The notes under the pieces were generated by a model. It searched no databases. It saw nothing but the letters and a program-made list of their open reading frames with translations, and had not been told where the DNA came from. A DNA stretch of 64,000 bases, from positions 10,776,550 to 10,840,549 of the forward strand of contig OY759224.1 in the NCBI GenBank assembly GCA_963662175.1, read 5' to 3'. A program made the position numbers and the translations under genes. Every line of letters begins with the position of its first letter. The stretch's first letter is position 1. The stretch comes from Aradus depressus (Eukaryota > Arthropoda > Insecta > Hemiptera > Aradidae). Below, one piece after another: positions 52,648 through 62,467 of this stretch.

Positions 52648-52689
52648 TAAAATATTAAATTAAAATTTTAAAAAAATCCTCGTCACAAA

Positions 52690-52990
52690 AAATAAAGAAT
52701 GGGCTTGGCCTTATAAACATTTGGGCACAAACTGCAAGTCTCTAGCTGCAATAGAGTCCGAGATCCCTACAGAGGCTCTGATGAAACCTGAAGATCTTGG
52801 AGACGGCATACCCGATTTCCACAAAACATGGCCAAGAACCATTTCGCAATACCAGCTTTTGAAACAAAAAAAAAAAGCTTTAAAATCGGTTCAGCCGTCT
52901 TGGAGCTACGATGCCTCAGACAAACACACACACAGACAAAGGCTTCCAACTTATAAAAGCCCTTCTTTTGCGTCGGGGGTTAAAAAATGA
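52690..52990 (+). repeat. Unclassified interspersed-repeat-like segment
   Basis: AAATCGGTTCAGCCGTCTTG, CAGACAAACACACACACAGA and CTTTTGCGTCGGGGGTTAAA are phrases typical of arthropod interspersed repeats. An 89-codon frame crosses it, but no second copy exists here. Confidence 0.45.
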
Positions 52991-53161
52991 CGTTACATGG
53001 TTTTTAAGTTAGGTCCTCTTCTGTTCTTCCACTCCCATTTGGTCAATTTGATTGAAAATCAATATGTGTCGTCATTATAAGATTCTGGAAAAACATATCA
53101 ATTTTTTTGTCTCTAAATACTTATATTATACTACTTCTGATAGAATGTATATTTCGCGGGC

Positions 53162-53272
53162 CTAGGGTGGAGTCGATACCCGGGACAGAATCGTACCTGG
53201 GACTCGACCAATGGCAGCTGGGACGGAAACCGACTACCCAATGTTCAGCCGATTTGTCGCCTCCTGGCGGAG
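53162..53272 (+). repeat. R8 repeat, copy 2
   Basis: CTAGGGTGGAGTCGATACCC, GACTACCCAATGTTCAGCCG and CGCCTCCTGGCG match 23919-24032 in order. The flank up to about 53470 is GC-rich and unassigned. Confidence 0.6.
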
Positions 53273-53599
53273 AAAGAAGAAAGCACTCTGACCCTGCGCC
53301 AGGGACGACTGCAGGGGACGACTGTTCGCCCCCGGCGCCCCGTACTACAGCCAGCGAGCGCCCCACATTTATCTTGATCTCTCTTGACGCGCTAAGAAAA
53401 TTAAGGTGGGAGTAACTCCCGATAGTCGCAGATGGTCGGCGGCGGTCGCTCGTAGCCGACCAAAGCAACACAAAATTATTTTATTTTTTGCTTAATTTGA
53501 ACTTAATAAACTTGTTAGACCTTCTTTTCCCCGACGATTCGGCGAATGGGTGTCATGGCAGGAAAAAGGCACCCCCCCCCCCTCAACTCCGCCCCCCCA

Positions 53600-53714
53600 A
53601 AAAGAATGCATACCTATATCGACACGAAATTTCGATTCGGCAAAGGGGTAGGAGAGGGGTCAGATAAAATGCCATAAACAAAAGCTCTAATAACTGACGA
53701 TGTAAGAATTTATC
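53600..53714 (-). repeat. R2 unit, target of RTE insertion
   Basis: CTATATCGACACGAAATTTC and AACTGACGATGTAAGAATTT belong to R2. Cut at GTAAGAATTTATC; continues at 54285. Confidence 0.78.
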
Positions 53715-54284
53715 AAGAAGAAATCAAAGCGAGGATAACGGCCGTGAATAGATGATACCGGCCACTGCAGAAGGTGCTCGGATCAAGGACTGTGCCCCGA
53801 GACGCCAAAATAGCAATTTATAAAACAGTCCCGAGACAGGTCGTCACATATGCGAGTGAAACCTGGGTCCTGACTAGGAGGGACGAAGTTTTACTCAATA
53901 CGTGGGAGAGGAAGGTGTTGAGGAAGATATACGGCCCTACCGCAGAGGGGGATAGATGGAGGATACGGACCAATAGGGAGCTGAGGGACCTGTACAAGAG
54001 CCCGGACCTGGTGGCCTTAGAGAAGCAGGGACGGCTGCGATGGCTGGGGCATTTACAGAGGATGGAGCCAGGCAGATTGACGAGGAAGATACTGGAGGGA
54101 CACCCGGGAGGACAAAGAAGAAGAGGTAGACCCCGCTTACGTTGGCTGGAGGATGTGGAGGACGACCTCAGAATAATGGGTGTGAGAAGATGGAGACTGG
54201 AGGCCGAGGATAGAGAAGAATGGCGGAAGATTGTTGCGGAGGCCCAGGTTCTGCAAGGACCGTAGCGCCAGGGAAAGTAAGTAA
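53715..54284 (+). pseudogene. RTE-like LINE 3' copy with 13-bp TSD
   Basis: GTAAGAATTTATC is duplicated at 53702-53714 and 54285-54297. The frame starts in the thumb (EIKARITAVNR), has one TGA at 53753-53755 where the 26.4-kb copy has TGC, and then runs without stops to 54265: KVLGSRTVPRDAKIAIYKT, VVTYASETWVLTRRDE, TWERKVLRKIYGP, RIRTNRELRDLYKSPDL, RLRWLGHLQRMEPGR, then a basic GQRRRGRPRLRWLEDVEDDL end. The 3' tail is (GTAA)n, no poly(A). This copy retains the C-terminus lost at 26.5 kb. No catalytic domain. Confidence 0.88.
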
Positions 54285-54540
54285 GTAAGAATTTATCGTC
54301 ACGAAATTTAGTACGAAGATTCAGAAGCCTCTATGTAAGTCTATTGATATACTATTGATTTTTACTCTAAATATTTGACTGGTTTTGGGTTGGATTAATT
54401 AATTCGTTCTGGGGAAGTACATTGCCGGGGATTCACTGATATTTCTTTTCATCAAGGGATTGGAAAAAATGTTGAAAATTCAACAAAATGAATTTCAGAC
54501 CGATTACATAACTTCCCCTATACTTTGTATATCAGGGGAA
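54285..54540 (-). repeat. R2 continuation and both ends
   Basis: AATTTATCGTCACGAAATTTAG resumes the interrupted unit. The left end is GTTCTGGGGAAGTACATTGC, followed by a plus-oriented right module (CCTATACTTTGTATATCAGG). Confidence 0.78.
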
Positions 54541-54851
54541 GAAAAAAAAAAAGAAAATAGCTACCATGAAAATGAGGGTTGATTTTACAAATGACGTCTA
54601 AGTGATTCTTGTTTCTTCGTATTTCTTATTTTCCGGATATTTTCCACATTTCTTTTTCTATGGTTGAGAAAAGCTTCCTTCAGAAAGAGGGGAAAAAAAG
54701 AAAAACATACAGGAAATTTCTTTTCCGCTATCGCCTCAATACGGTGCCATTTCAGTAACGAGAGTTTGAAAAGTTTTATCAATATTCGAATGTTCTATAA
54801 GAAAGGCTATATTCATTCCAAAGTAAATGTTTTGGAATAAGCGCTCATTTC
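54541..54851. other. Unassigned sequence
   Basis: No signal recognised. Confidence 0.4.
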
Positions 54852-54907
54852 CTGTGGTATTAGGCGAAATTTGTAGTTAAAGCCCGGGCATGAGACAATA
54901 ACAAACT
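54852..54907 (+). repeat. SINE-A 3' scrap
   Basis: GTATTAGGCGAAATTTGTAG and TTAAAGCCCGGGCATGAG. Confidence 0.7.
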
Positions 54908-55009
54908 CGATTCGAAATTTTATGAATCACGTTATTTGTATTTAATTTTTATTTATATTTTTATAATTGTTATTGTAAATTTGTTTTCTTTCTCTTTTCT
55001 ATATTTCGC

Positions 55010-55257
55010 ACTTTGTGACCTGATGAAGGGACGTCCCGAAATGTGGTCGTGAAAAAGAAGCTTTCGGAAAAATTATTATCTTAATTTTAATTAAATTAAA
55101 AATGTATCTAATGTATTTATTATATAATTTATTTATCTACTGTATTATTTATTCATTTCATTTTATTATTCATTAGTATCCATGTATGTCCATGTATGTC
55201 AGACTCTAAAGTTAATATCTGTTTATGTATCTAATTTATAAGCTATCTTAATGTATA
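55010..55257 (+). repeat. R3 repeat with hammerhead-like start
   Basis: 55020-55048 reads CTGATGA, one A, stem GGG-ACGT-CCC, GAAA, then a segment ending GTC, a near-complete hammerhead core in the same order as in P elements. R3 continues to AAGCTATCTTAATGTATA, where a MITE interrupts it. It resumes at 55754-55815 (CCTATTACCGTGTTATGG) with an AATAATAATAA tail. Confidence 0.65.
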
Positions 55258-55753
55258 TGCTACGGGTAAAGTTAGATTAACGGTTAAACCTAGGATTACC
55301 CGGGTAAACCTAGTAGTTTAACCGCTGCCGCTTGGTTAAAGTCCGAAATATAATTGAAATAGTTCACGTTTCGGGCTTTACCCGGGTAAAGTATATGTTA
55401 AAGCTAGAACCTGTGCTACTTCAAATATAGGAACGACGGGAGGGGCAGATATATCGTCCCGCCGGCGGAACGCCGGCAAATACGCCCCCAAATTTTGTAA
55501 TATTTCGATTTATGTTTGTTCTAGGAATTTATGTACCTAGATGAATGATTATCGCTGTTAGACAGCTTACAACAATGGAAATTGAGGTGTGGTCGAGCTA
55601 ATTAATAAGTACCTAATCTTTATAGTGGAACATACGTCCACTAATGGCCTTGTCATCATTAGTATACCCAACTTTAACCAAGCGGCAGCGGGTACTACGC
55701 AGTTTACCCGGGTAATCCTAGGTTTAACCGTTAATCTAACTTTACCCGTAACA
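55258..55753. mobile_element. MITE with long TIRs and TATA TSD
   Basis: TGCTACGGGTAAAGTTAGAT at the left and TGTTACGGGTAAAGTTAGAT (minus strand) at the right. Similarity between the ends extends about 83 bp (55258-55342 and 55670-55753) with few differences. The site is TATA on both sides (55254-55257, 55754-55757). The word TTACCCGGGTAA occurs in both TIRs and once near 55380. There is no transposase. The superfamily is uncertain: TA-type or 4-bp TSD. Confidence 0.88.
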
Positions 55754-55815
55754 TATACATTCTTATGTCGTATCCTATTACCGTGTTATGGTTTAACGGA
55801 AATAATAATAACAAT

Positions 55816-56578
55816 TTCACATTCTGACGGTCATCTGACCAAGAGGGTCGTCTTTGGTATAAGATTTTTGATTTTCGAATTATTTGTATATGTGTATTTT
55901 GTTTATAAATAAATAAAGACTTAATAATAATAAAAATAATAATAATAATTTTTTTTGCAACGCATGGGCTACTGTGGCCATTATGTCTACACATTTATTT
56001 AATAATTTTTTTTTTTTTTTTTTTTTTTTTTTTGGCCTTATGAACGATGCATATTAGCCAAAAAAATAAATTTAATTATCATCTTTTTAATTTTCTTCAT
56101 TGTGGAAATGATACGAAAGATTGTGATTCTCCCAGGGAACGCCGGAGATGACAGCTAGTTTGATATATGTCGGCCATCTCTCAAGGCTATTTCGGCATTA
56201 GGATAAAGAGGACTGAATACCAACCACAATCTCCACAGAGTACAACTCAAAGAACAGTCAAAGAGATTGAATCTTTTATATGACTCTCTCAAAAGGCAGT
56301 TCTGGTTTTCCTTGAAAAAACCTACAGTTACAATGAAACCAAGGGCAGAATTTGTTGCAGACTTACAGTCTCTGCTAAAGTCGGCCTCAATGGAGCCTAA
56401 GTGCTTTTGTCCATTGGACGTAGACTCAATGGGGCTTTCAGTTCAAGTTAATGAGTCTAAATTGAGTTAGGCCATTCACTAGATGGGTAATTTACGTAAA
56501 TTTACCTCTTTTTGGGGAATTATATATAGGAAAAGATTTTTTAAAAAGTCGGTGGATCATTGACAAAGTACATCCCAA
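55816..56578. other. Unassigned sequence
   Basis: Homopolymer T at 56010-56033. A 67-codon frame at 56267-56470 reads AEFVADLQSLLKSASMEPKC; it looks protein-like, but I cannot identify it. 56545-56578 is an R2 outer-block scrap. Confidence 0.4.
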
Positions 56579-56630
56579 GCATTGGCGTAGCTAGCATTAT
56601 TCTCGGGGGAGGGGGGGGGGGGGGGGGGGA
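56579..56630 (+). repeat. R4-like end fragment with G-run
   Basis: GCATTGGCGTAGCTAGCATT followed by a run of 19 G, resembling the left end of R4 (CAGGGGCGTAGCCAG). Confidence 0.55.
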
Positions 56631-57220
56631 GCCGGTCAACACGACCGAGATAATAAAACAATAGTTTACATTTCACAATAATATTTTTAGTTTTCGTTTA
56701 ATTAAACTTAATAATTAACAATCATGTACCAAACACAAAATATTAGTATGTTATAACAAAATAATCAGTCTAGTCATCCAGTATTATACAATCAGTAGTA
56801 GTAGTGAGTAAGTATCCTCAATTAAATAAGCACAATTCTGTTTCAGCTGATAGCAGTAAATGTACTCTAAAAAAACAATTAGGTAAACATTGCATTGCAG
56901 TGCGGAGTTTTTGGGAGGGATGTTAAAATTGCCGCGTTGTTTTGTTGTGACATGCACGACGATGCGTTTGCTAAACTCTCATACTTCGCCGATTGGCACC
57001 ATTCGTTGGAGTCCAAACTTTAAGAAAGCGTAATTTTAATCTGAATAACAGATCATAAACATAGGCGGTTTTTTTGTAAAATGTACTTAGGCTATGGAGT
57101 AATGTGTTCTCAATTTTCATTTTGGCCAAAATTTAATCAGGTCTATCTTAGCACATGTGACATCTTCATTTCAAATTTCAAGTTCATAGCAATCATCGTT
57201 TGTGAGTTAGAGCGCTCAAA
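56631..57220. other. Unassigned sequence
   Basis: No coding or repeat signal recognised. Confidence 0.4.
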
Positions 57221-57234
57221 GTGTTCCAATTAGA

Positions 57235-57543
57235 ACTACGAGGTCATATCGCCTACTACCAGAGCGCTCTTTCGTCACTCTGGTGGACATGACCCCAACT
57301 CTACTATGGGAGTCCTAAATTTTGCCAACCCTAAATTTTTATTTACCTAGGGCAGGAGTCTTTAACAAGTACCTGACATTGTACAGGCTCGGGACCATCG
57401 CTTAACGTCCCATCCGAAGAACGGCGTGCTTAAGTTTATTTTACCTCCCAGATAAAATAAACTAAGGGCCTCGGTAGGGTTTCGAATCCACGATCTTGAG
57501 CTCAGAAGGCAAGCAAGCATACCACTGAGCTACTGGCGCCCTC
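57235..57543 (-). repeat. SINE-A lacking its 3' end but with TSD
   Basis: TGTTCCAATTAGA (57222-57234) and TGCTCCAATTAGA (57544-57556) flank the copy. It has the complete head with both boxes but ends at ACTACGAGGTCAT, without the CCCGGGC block and the (CCTAA)n tail normally used for priming. Confidence 0.92.
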
Positions 57544-57556
57544 TGCTCCAATTAGA

Positions 57557-58027
57557 TATACACACACACACGCTCAAACATCGTGGTTTTTAAAGCGTGA
57601 AAACTCGATCTCGGATTTTAGTATTTTATCCTCTATATAACGGACAAACTCATTTGTACCAAGTCCGTTAATTAGAGGTTTTACCATAATAGCCTCTTGC
57701 CTACCTCACAGTTGGTGAAATAAAATGATTTATAGAAAAATGAACTTATAGTTTTAAAAAATACTCCTTCTTCCATTCACATTTACGATATCATTTTTCC
57801 TGAAAGTGCGATAATGTATGCTGCAATTATAGATACAATACATCCCAATGTTTATCATTGTTATCAGTCACCTCTTTTCTTTATCATTCTGTGATAATAA
57901 ATGTTAATCATAGCTTACTGACTTATCTTGTTTTCGTAGGACCATTTTTAAATTGAAAATACTATTAAACGAAACCCAAAAAGGAAAATCTTACTGATAT
58001 ATATTTATATATATATATATATATATA
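57557..58027. other. Unassigned sequence, (TA)n at its end
   Basis: Microsatellite at about 58003-58027. No other signal. Confidence 0.45.
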
Positions 58028-58598
58028 CGAGGGTGGGGGATATAGAGTCCCGGGGGCACATCCCGCAGTTTCCGCGGTTAGCGTTGCAGACTTTTTGTTA
58101 TTAATTTGGGAGACTAGGACCTTTAGAAGCTCCCCCTGAGGTAACCACTAACTGTAATACTTAAGCTGACTTTACATGAGCAGCATAAATGCAAAGCGCA
58201 GCAGCCAGCAAATGCACGCAGTGGTTTCTGTGCTTTTAGAATTAAATTACTCACATCCAATAGCGTGCATTTGCTACTGCTGCTCTTTGCATTTTTACTG
58301 CGCATATAAAATCAGCTTTTAGAGTATAAAGTATAACATAAATGACGATTTTGAGCGAGGAAATGAAATGATCGAATTCATGTATATTTAAATAAATGTA
58401 ATATGACTTGTTTTGTACATGTACATTTATGTAACAGCTGATTGTTGATTTAGGATTCAGAGGCACCTGAAATATTGAAGATCCTATTGGTAACTATCCA
58501 TTTTTAATAAAAACAATTTTTTTAGTTTATTTAATTTTTATCTTGGTTTTTTGCTCTGGCCAGGGGGGGGGGGGGGCACGCCCCTGGCTACGCCCCTG
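58028..58598 (+). mobile_element. R4 hAT-type MITE, left end missing
   Basis: Interior as in the 40-kb copy (CGGGGGCACATCCCGCAGTTTC, inverted GCAGCAGCxAGCAAATGC arms) and right end GGCTACGCCCCTG. The left TIR is replaced by (TA)n. Strand arbitrary. Confidence 0.85.
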
Positions 58599-58769
58599 AC
58601 TCTCCTTCATATATTATAATAGCTATAGATTATATTATTTATAGATTATATTATATACAGATTATATATATACATAGTTATTATTATTTTCGCCTAGGGG
58701 ACTACAGTCAGGTAAGTCCCATCCATTATCGTAGAATCCATTTCCTGGCTACCCACATTTTTTTGTTTT

Positions 58770-58875
58770 ACTTCCCCAGCTGTACGAAGTATAGAGGAAG
58801 TTATGTAATCGGTCAAAAATTCGATCCAGAGTTTTCAACGGAATTTCATGTTTTCCGGCTTCAGCTGAATCGGTA

Positions 58876-58906
<31 letters not shown>

Positions 58907-59068
58907 AACATAAAAGATCCAGTAACTGCCATTGTAATGAATCTATCGACATAAAATTGCATACGGAAATCGGCAGAAGGGTATGGGGCTCAAATCATAA
59001 ACCTCAATAATGAATGAATCGACATGAAATTTCATATTTAAAGTTAAAACCCGATGAGGACATAACCA
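58770..59068 (-). repeat. R2 with 30-G run
   Basis: Starts at the right terminus TACTTCCCCAGCTGTACGAA, then TTTTCCGGCTTCAGC. The unit's G tract is expanded to 30 G (58876-58905), followed by further unit pieces (AACTGCCATTGTAATGAATC). Confidence 0.8.
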
Positions 59069-59272
59069 GCACGCCGTCCTTTGGATGGGACGTGAACCGA
59101 TGGTCCAGAGCCTGTACGATGTCAAGTACTCGTTAAAGACCCCTAACCTAGGTGAATAAACCTAGGTAGGCAACATTTAAGACTTCCACTGTAGGAGTCG
59201 GGCTCATGTCCACCGAGTGAAAGAGCAGCCTGGTAGTAGGCGATATGACCTCATGAGTCAAATAACTATCAG
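59069..59272 (+). repeat. SINE-A, body only
   Basis: AGCACGCCGTCCTTTGGATG to GACCTCATGAGTCAAATAAC. Head missing, hairpin block damaged. Confidence 0.82.
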
Positions 59273-59499
59273 TATATAACTGTAGTTGGATTATTTATTA
59301 AGCCACAAATAGAGTTAGAAGTTGGATGTCCGTGACGGTGAAAAAATAACCTTCAGTTCTGTTGATTTCTAAATTATGGATACATTATATATCACATCGA
59401 TATGACCTATTTTTGGTGGGTATTTTTAGCAATACATAATTAAATAAACTATACTGGTCATTAGATTGGTCAGTTCTTTTAAAATGTAGGACTCCAGTT

Positions 59500-59543
59500 G
59501 GTTACTCGTAGCTAAAGTCCGGGCATGAGTCATAAAACTAACA
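59500..59543 (+). repeat. SINE-A 3' scrap
   Basis: CTCGTAGCTAAAGTCCGGGC and ATGAGTCATAAAACTAAC. Confidence 0.7.
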
Positions 59544-59559
59544 GTTTCTAAATTATTAC

Positions 59560-60540
59560 TACTATACCAAGTATAGGCGAAGTTATGTAAGGGGGGCCTA
59601 AGCATAAAAATTTCTCTAGCGCATTAAGGGATGGACGAATTATCATGAAATTTCACGATTTATCACGAAGTTAAGCCGGTCTTTAGATGGTTCTAAATTT
59701 ACATATAAAATTTCGTGTCGATATATTCATTCTATCGAGTTATTGTGTTCACCATTTTGACCAATTACATAACTTCCCCTATACTTGGTATAACTGGGGA
59801 ACTAAAACAGGTTATTACTAGTCAGGCTGGTTCTATAGCAACTAAAACCAAAATGACACAATGAAGTACTAACTTTATGGTCGAATTCTAGTAGAATTCT
59901 TGAAAGTAAAATTTCCATAAAGACATAACGTATTCAGGGAACGTAGTGTCTTTAATGTACCAGCCGCGGGCGAAAATTCAAGAGAACTAAACACTCGCTC
60001 CTTATAAATTAATTCGAAAATGGAATACAAAGTGGCCTCTGGCGGGAAAATTTACGTTTTTTCGTCCCCATATTTTATTTTTTAAATACACCGGCTATGT
60101 ACTTATCCAGCACGAATTAATCATTCACAATTAATTGACCGTTTGGCCTAAAAATCAATATTTACTTACATAGTTGCTTCTGAATCGTCATACTAAATTT
60201 TGTGTCATGCATTACGGAATTTTGAGTTTAGCCCTCACTCTGATCTCTCTCCTTCCTTTGGGAGGATACTACTGAAAAGTAATAAGTTGTGTTTCGGGAT
60301 TTTGAAATTTACCTATGAAATTTTATGTTAATACGTTCATTAAAACGGCAGTTATTAGAGTTTTTGTGTTAAGCAATCCCATTAATACCTCCTTTCTGAA
60401 GGTCGTTTCGGCTGAAAATTAATAGATGTCGTCCTAATGTGATTCTTCTTTCCTTTTTTTTCATTTTTAGAATCTGGAGGATGATGAAAACAGCATCGAA
60501 TTTCTAACCGATGACGTAACTTTCTATTTACGAGTACTTC
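59560..60540. repeat. R2 fragments with unassigned middle
   Basis: 59565-59790 holds pieces in both orientations, including CTTCCCCTATACTTGGTATA. 59800-60060 is unassigned. 60085-60540 is a plus copy (GTACTTATCCAGCACGAATT ... AAAACGGCAGTTATTAGAG ... GACGTAACTTTCTATTTACG). Confidence 0.7.
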
Positions 60541-61074
60541 GAAAATAAGTCGAGTAGAAACTCGTTTAAATTGGTACCAAATTGGTGTCCAATGAAATAG
60601 AGAGATCGAAGGTTCAGATGGAAAGGGGAAACATAGGTTTAGAGAGAACGCTGAAACTTATGTGTAAGTCGGAGTGTAGCCCTCATATTCAGAGGAAGGA
60701 CCCTGACAAAAGTAAAACAGATCGTAAGGGGGTGAAAGAAGTAAGGAGAAGGAAAATGCAGAGGGAGAGAGGAAACTTACGCTAGAGCGCAAAAACAACT
60801 TGCTTTCGGAAAGCTTGTGAACACTGTGTACCCTCCCGAGTCTGAAGCCGTGGACCGGTCCCGAGTGTGAAACCAAGAATCGGGTACCCGAAAATTCCAA
60901 TACCCGTCCTTATGGCACATATTTCTTATATTTTCTAAAAAAAACTCATTAATACAACAATATCGGGAAATAGGCTTCAACAAGATACGATGATAGTCAA
61001 CTATAGGTAAAGATAAAATATTTTGGTTGGTTTTAACTAAAATAGTTGAGTTAGAAATATAGGAGATAGGTGGT
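60541..61074. other. Unassigned sequence
   Basis: Purine-rich at 60580-60785 with a 67-codon frame of Lys/Arg/Glu composition. No motif recognised. Confidence 0.4.
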
Positions 61075-61637
61075 CAGGGGCATAGCCAGGATTTTGAGGA
61101 GGGGGGGCAAAGTTAGGCTACGAGAGTGGGGGGTATATCCCGGGGGCACAGCCCGCAGTTTCCGTGGTTAGCGTTGCAGACTTGACTTTACATGAGCAGC
61201 AAAAATGCAAAGCGCAGCAACAGCAAATGCACGCTGTGGTTTCTGTGCTTTTAGAATTAAATGACTCACATAATTTATGGTTTCCAGATTTACTTTGTGA
61301 AGCTCCATTCTAGGAATAGATAATTAAAATACACAATTTCTTTGTCAAACTTCACTATATATATATAGTGAAGTTTGACAAAGAAATTGTGTATTTTAAT
61401 TATCTATTCCTAAATGACTCACATCCAATAGCGTGCATTTGCTGCTGCTGCTCTTTGCATTTTTACTGCGCATATAAAATCAGCTTTAAGAGTATAAAGT
61501 ATAACATAAATGACGATTTTGAGCGAGGAAATGAAATGGTCGAATCCATATATATTTAAATAAATGTAATAAGACTTGTTTTGTACATGTACATTTATGT
61601 AACAGCTGATTGCTGATTTAAGAATCAGACACACGGG
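61075..61637 (+). mobile_element. R4 hAT-type MITE, twice interrupted
   Basis: Left end CAGGGGCATAGCCAGGATTT, normal interior up to 61271, a 140-bp palindromic insertion, interior again to GAATCAGACACACGGG at 61637. There the sequence switches abruptly to the Maverick terminus; the 40-kb copy continues AAATTTGAAG at this point. Confidence 0.85.
61272..61411. mobile_element. Snap-back insertion with perfect palindrome, 13-bp TSD
   Basis: AAATGACTCACAT is present at 61259-61271 and 61412-61424. The insert has a 39-nt head (AATTTATGGTTTCCAG...) and a perfect palindrome at 61311-61412 (102 bp, no loop, centre TATATATA). Same architecture as P-A and P-B (head plus snap-back), but no hammerhead core and no sequence similarity to them. 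Confidence 0.88.
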
Positions 61638-62467
61638 AGTAGAATAAGGGCTACCTGAGCCAGACAGACCTTTCACTTTTGGTCTGGCGCCAGTCCCTTT
61701 CACTTTTGGGGCACTTGAGGAATCCTACGAGCTCCAAACCATCGAAACAGTCTTAACCATTTCCTTTCTCTTTTTACCCCCCTCCCCTTCTGGGGCTCCT
61801 TGGTTGCTCCCTCACTTTGTACTTCACCAGGTCAAAATGAGCATGCCGTCCTTCGGAGTGAAAGTCAGTCTTCTCCACCAACTGACCTCTTATTATTCAT
61901 ACTACCTATGTGAAAGGTTTCTCGTACCGCCCTCTTCTTTGTGTATCCCTTACCGCCCTACGCCCTATTATAGTTCTTTGATCTACTTATGCCGTTTCTT
62001 TGTGAACCCCTTTGCCGCCTTACACCTTCTTGTTATTCTTTGATCTACTTATGCCGCTTCTTTGTGAACCACTTTTCCGCCTTTTTTCTCTTTTTGTTCT
62101 TTTATCTATTGTATGCCGCTCCTTTGTGTACCGCTTGCCGCCCCCTCCCCACCTCTTATTGTTCTTTGATCTACTTATGCCGCTTCTTTGTGAACTGCTT
62201 GCCGCCCCCTCCCCACCTCTTATTGTTCTTTGATCTACTTATGCCGCTTCTTTTTGTAACCACTTGCCGTCTTTTGTATCCTATTCATCTGTCATCTCTC
62301 TCTCCAAAGTTTCCTCTCTCCCTCTAAACCTACCTCAAAGTCTACATACTATACATGCGTCTTACAAATTGTACTATTGGGTAGTGCATAGGTTTTTCTG
62401 GAATAAAAACAAGCAATGGTTATGTGTATTCATATTGTTTTATTCTCTATCAAATTACAGTCGTTTC
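61638..62467 (-). mobile_element. Maverick/Polinton terminal region
   Basis: Starts AGTAGAATAAGGG directly at the break in the R4 copy. Maverick ends begin with AG, and 6-bp TSDs are the rule; CACGGG (61632-61637) would be the left TSD. It contains the 63-bp repeat array and a non-coding stretch before the stop of the first gene. The opposite end is outside the window, so TIR and TSD cannot be confirmed. Confidence 0.65.
61915..62275 (+). repeat. Tandem repeat of about 63 bp in the Maverick end
   Basis: GATCTACTTATGCCG or close variants recur at about 61980, 62042, 62103, 62168 and 62231. Each unit continues CTTCTTTGTGAACCxCTTGCCGCC and CCTCCCCACCTCTTATTG. Frames through it (112 and 73 codons) are by-products. 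Confidence 0.9.

Noticed and set aside
61264..61420. Hammerhead core in the 61.3-kb palindrome
   Set aside because: No CTGANGA...GAAA pair in a sensible order on either strand; only the architecture is shared with P elements.
61989..62327. 112- and 73-codon frames near the Maverick end
   Set aside because: They run through the 63-bp tandem repeat and show no viral protein motif.
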